From Kumtagia yinganensis (GTDB taxonomy: Bacteria; Pseudomonadota; Alphaproteobacteria; Rhizobiales; Rhizobiaceae), in assembly GCF_040081985.1 (NCBI RefSeq), contig NZ_JBEBMH010000017.1:1-64000 (forward strand): 64,000 bases of DNA, given 5' to 3'. Below the pieces are notes generated by a model. It was not told where the DNA came from. It ran no database searches and was given only the letters and a program-made list of their open reading frames with translations. Shown here piece after piece: positions 63,141-64,000 of the stretch. Position numbers and translations under genes: made by a program. Position 1 is the stretch's first letter, and every line of letters begins with the position of its first letter.

Positions 63141-64000
63141 ACGGGGCACCGCTTGCCCGCTATGACGCGACGTTGCAGGGACTGGCGCGCAAGGACCGGC
63201 TGCGGACACTGTCGCCGCGTACCGGGCTCGACTTCTCGTCGAACGACTATCTGGGGCTTGCCGCCTCGAGAAGACTAGGCGATGCGGTGGCAGTGGCGAT
63301 CGCGCAGGGCACGCCGGTCGGCGCCACCGGGTCACGGCTGTTGCGCGGCAACGCGCCGGAGCATGAGGCCTTGGAGGCGGATGCGGCCGCGTTCTTCGGA
63401 GTCGACCGCGCGCTGTTCTTCGGCAGCGGCTACATCGCCAACTTCGCCCTGCTGACCGCCCTGCCGCAGAAGGGTGACCTTTTGGTCCTCGACGAGCTGG
63501 CCCATGCCAGCATGCATGAGGGGGCCCGCGCTGGCCGCGCCGAGTTCAAGCTCGCCGCGCACAACGACGTCGATGCCTTCGAGGATACGATCACACGCTG
63601 GCGCGCCGAAGGCGGCATGGGGCGCGCCTGGATCGTGGTCGAAAGCCTCTACAGCATGGATGGCGACCGCGCGCCGATGGAGAGCCTGGTCGCGCTTGCC
63701 GATCGGCACGAGGCGTTCATCGTCGTCGACGAGGCGCATGCCACCGGCGTCTGGGGACCGGACGGCCGGGGGCTGGCCGCCGCATTCGAGGGCCGCGACA
63801 ACATCATTGCGCTCCATACATGCGGCAAGGCGCTCGGCGCCTCCGGCGCGCTGGTCACCGGGCCGGGACTGCTGTGCGACTATCTCGTCAACCGCTGCCG
63901 GCCATTCATCTATTCCACCGCGCCATCGCCGTTGATGGCCGTGGCAGCGCGCGAGGCGATTGCCATGCTGTCCGATGAGCCCCAACGCCCTGTCCAGTTG
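63137..64000 (+). CDS. bioF: 8-amino-7-oxononanoate synthase BioF (3' end outside the window)
   Basis: 288 codons visible from ATG 63137, which overlaps the bioB stop (ATGA). PLP-dependent condensation of pimeloyl thioester and alanine. GLDFSSNDYLGLAAS, VVESLYSMDGDRAPM, VVDEAHATGVWGPDGRG and the PLP Lys in HTCGKALGASGA are present. The last 90 or so residues lie beyond the right edge. Confidence 0.93.
   Translation, partial: MNGAPLARYDATLQGLARKDRLRTLSPRTGLDFSSNDYLGLAASRRLGDAVAVAIAQGTPVGATGSRLLRGNAPEHEALEADAAAFFGVDRALFFGSGYIANFALLTALPQKGDLLVLDELAHASMHEGARAGRAEFKLAAHNDVDAFEDTITRWRAEGGMGRAWIVVESLYSMDGDRAPMESLVALADRHEAFIVVDEAHATGVWGPDGRGLAAAFEGRDNIIALHTCGKALGASGALVTGPGLLCDYLVNRCRPFIYSTAPSPLMAVAAREAIAMLSDEPQRPVQL

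Noticed and set aside
1..64000. tRNA-associated att site, CRISPR array, riboswitch, or nod/nif genes
   Set aside because: Looked for along the window by eye; no cloverleaf, spaced repeat array, known aptamer pattern or symbiosis gene was recognised.

Overview
The window looks like part of a chromosomal symbiosis or integrative island of a Mesorhizobium-like alphaproteobacterium (Rhizobiales). This is inferred from high GC, many transporter operons for sugar acids, a dense population of rhizobial-type insertion sequences, a complete AztABCD zinc-uptake operon, and a right-hand nrtR / nadABC / bioBF block of the kind known from Mesorhizobium symbiosis islands. No nod, nif or fix gene, tRNA, rRNA or CRISPR array was seen.

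Layout. 1-1.2 kb: an IS21 end, an IS6 transposase tail and a Mu-like gp36 remnant. 1.2-7.1 kb: zinc operon (aztA, aztB, aztC, an aztD fused to a ZinT domain, and a COG0523 GTPase) behind a probable Zur box. 7.1-10.9 kb: IS graveyard (an IS701 fragment inside an IS91-type element carrying a tyrosine recombinase, then IS481, IS630 and MmgE/PrpD scraps). 11.0-17.4 kb: sugar-acid catabolic module 1 (GntR/FCD regulator, aldonate dehydratase, decayed transporter, APH-fold kinase, divergent enolase, FAH hydrolase, SDR), followed by a dead epimerase and a second IS91-type recombinase fragment. 18.9-31 kb: module 2, all on the minus strand. It has two ribose-type ABC transporters, an SMP-30 lactonase, a dehydratase, an internally deleted SDR, an epimerase and a GntR regulator.

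31-33.8 kb: an IS481 transposase split by an IS110 element. 33.9-37.7 kb: a polar amino-acid ABC transporter divergent from an SDR. 37.7-41.6 kb: IS5, IS3, IS21, IS701 and IS630 pieces around an N-terminally truncated FAD oxidoreductase. 41.6-52 kb: module 3 (DapA-type enzyme, IclR regulator, dehydratase, divergent oligopeptide-type ABC operon, SDR), with two matching IclR-type operators in the intergenic region. 52-57 kb: IS6, a truncated SDR, a broken ISL3 transposase, and decayed ArdC and toprim genes. 57.6-64 kb: nrtR, then nadA-nadB-nadC-bioB-bioF, tightly spaced and cut by the window edge.

How the genes work together. Three separate modules pair an enolase-superfamily acid-sugar dehydratase with an SDR, a regulator and (modules 2 and 3, and probably once in module 1) a transporter. 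Module 1 has the full set for a 2-keto-3-deoxyaldonate to 2,4-diketo to cleavage route. It also contains an unusual kinase plus enolase pair whose active site has changed. That pair is the best candidate for an undescribed pathway here. Much of the remaining sequence is IS debris, and several genes survive only as truncated copies.
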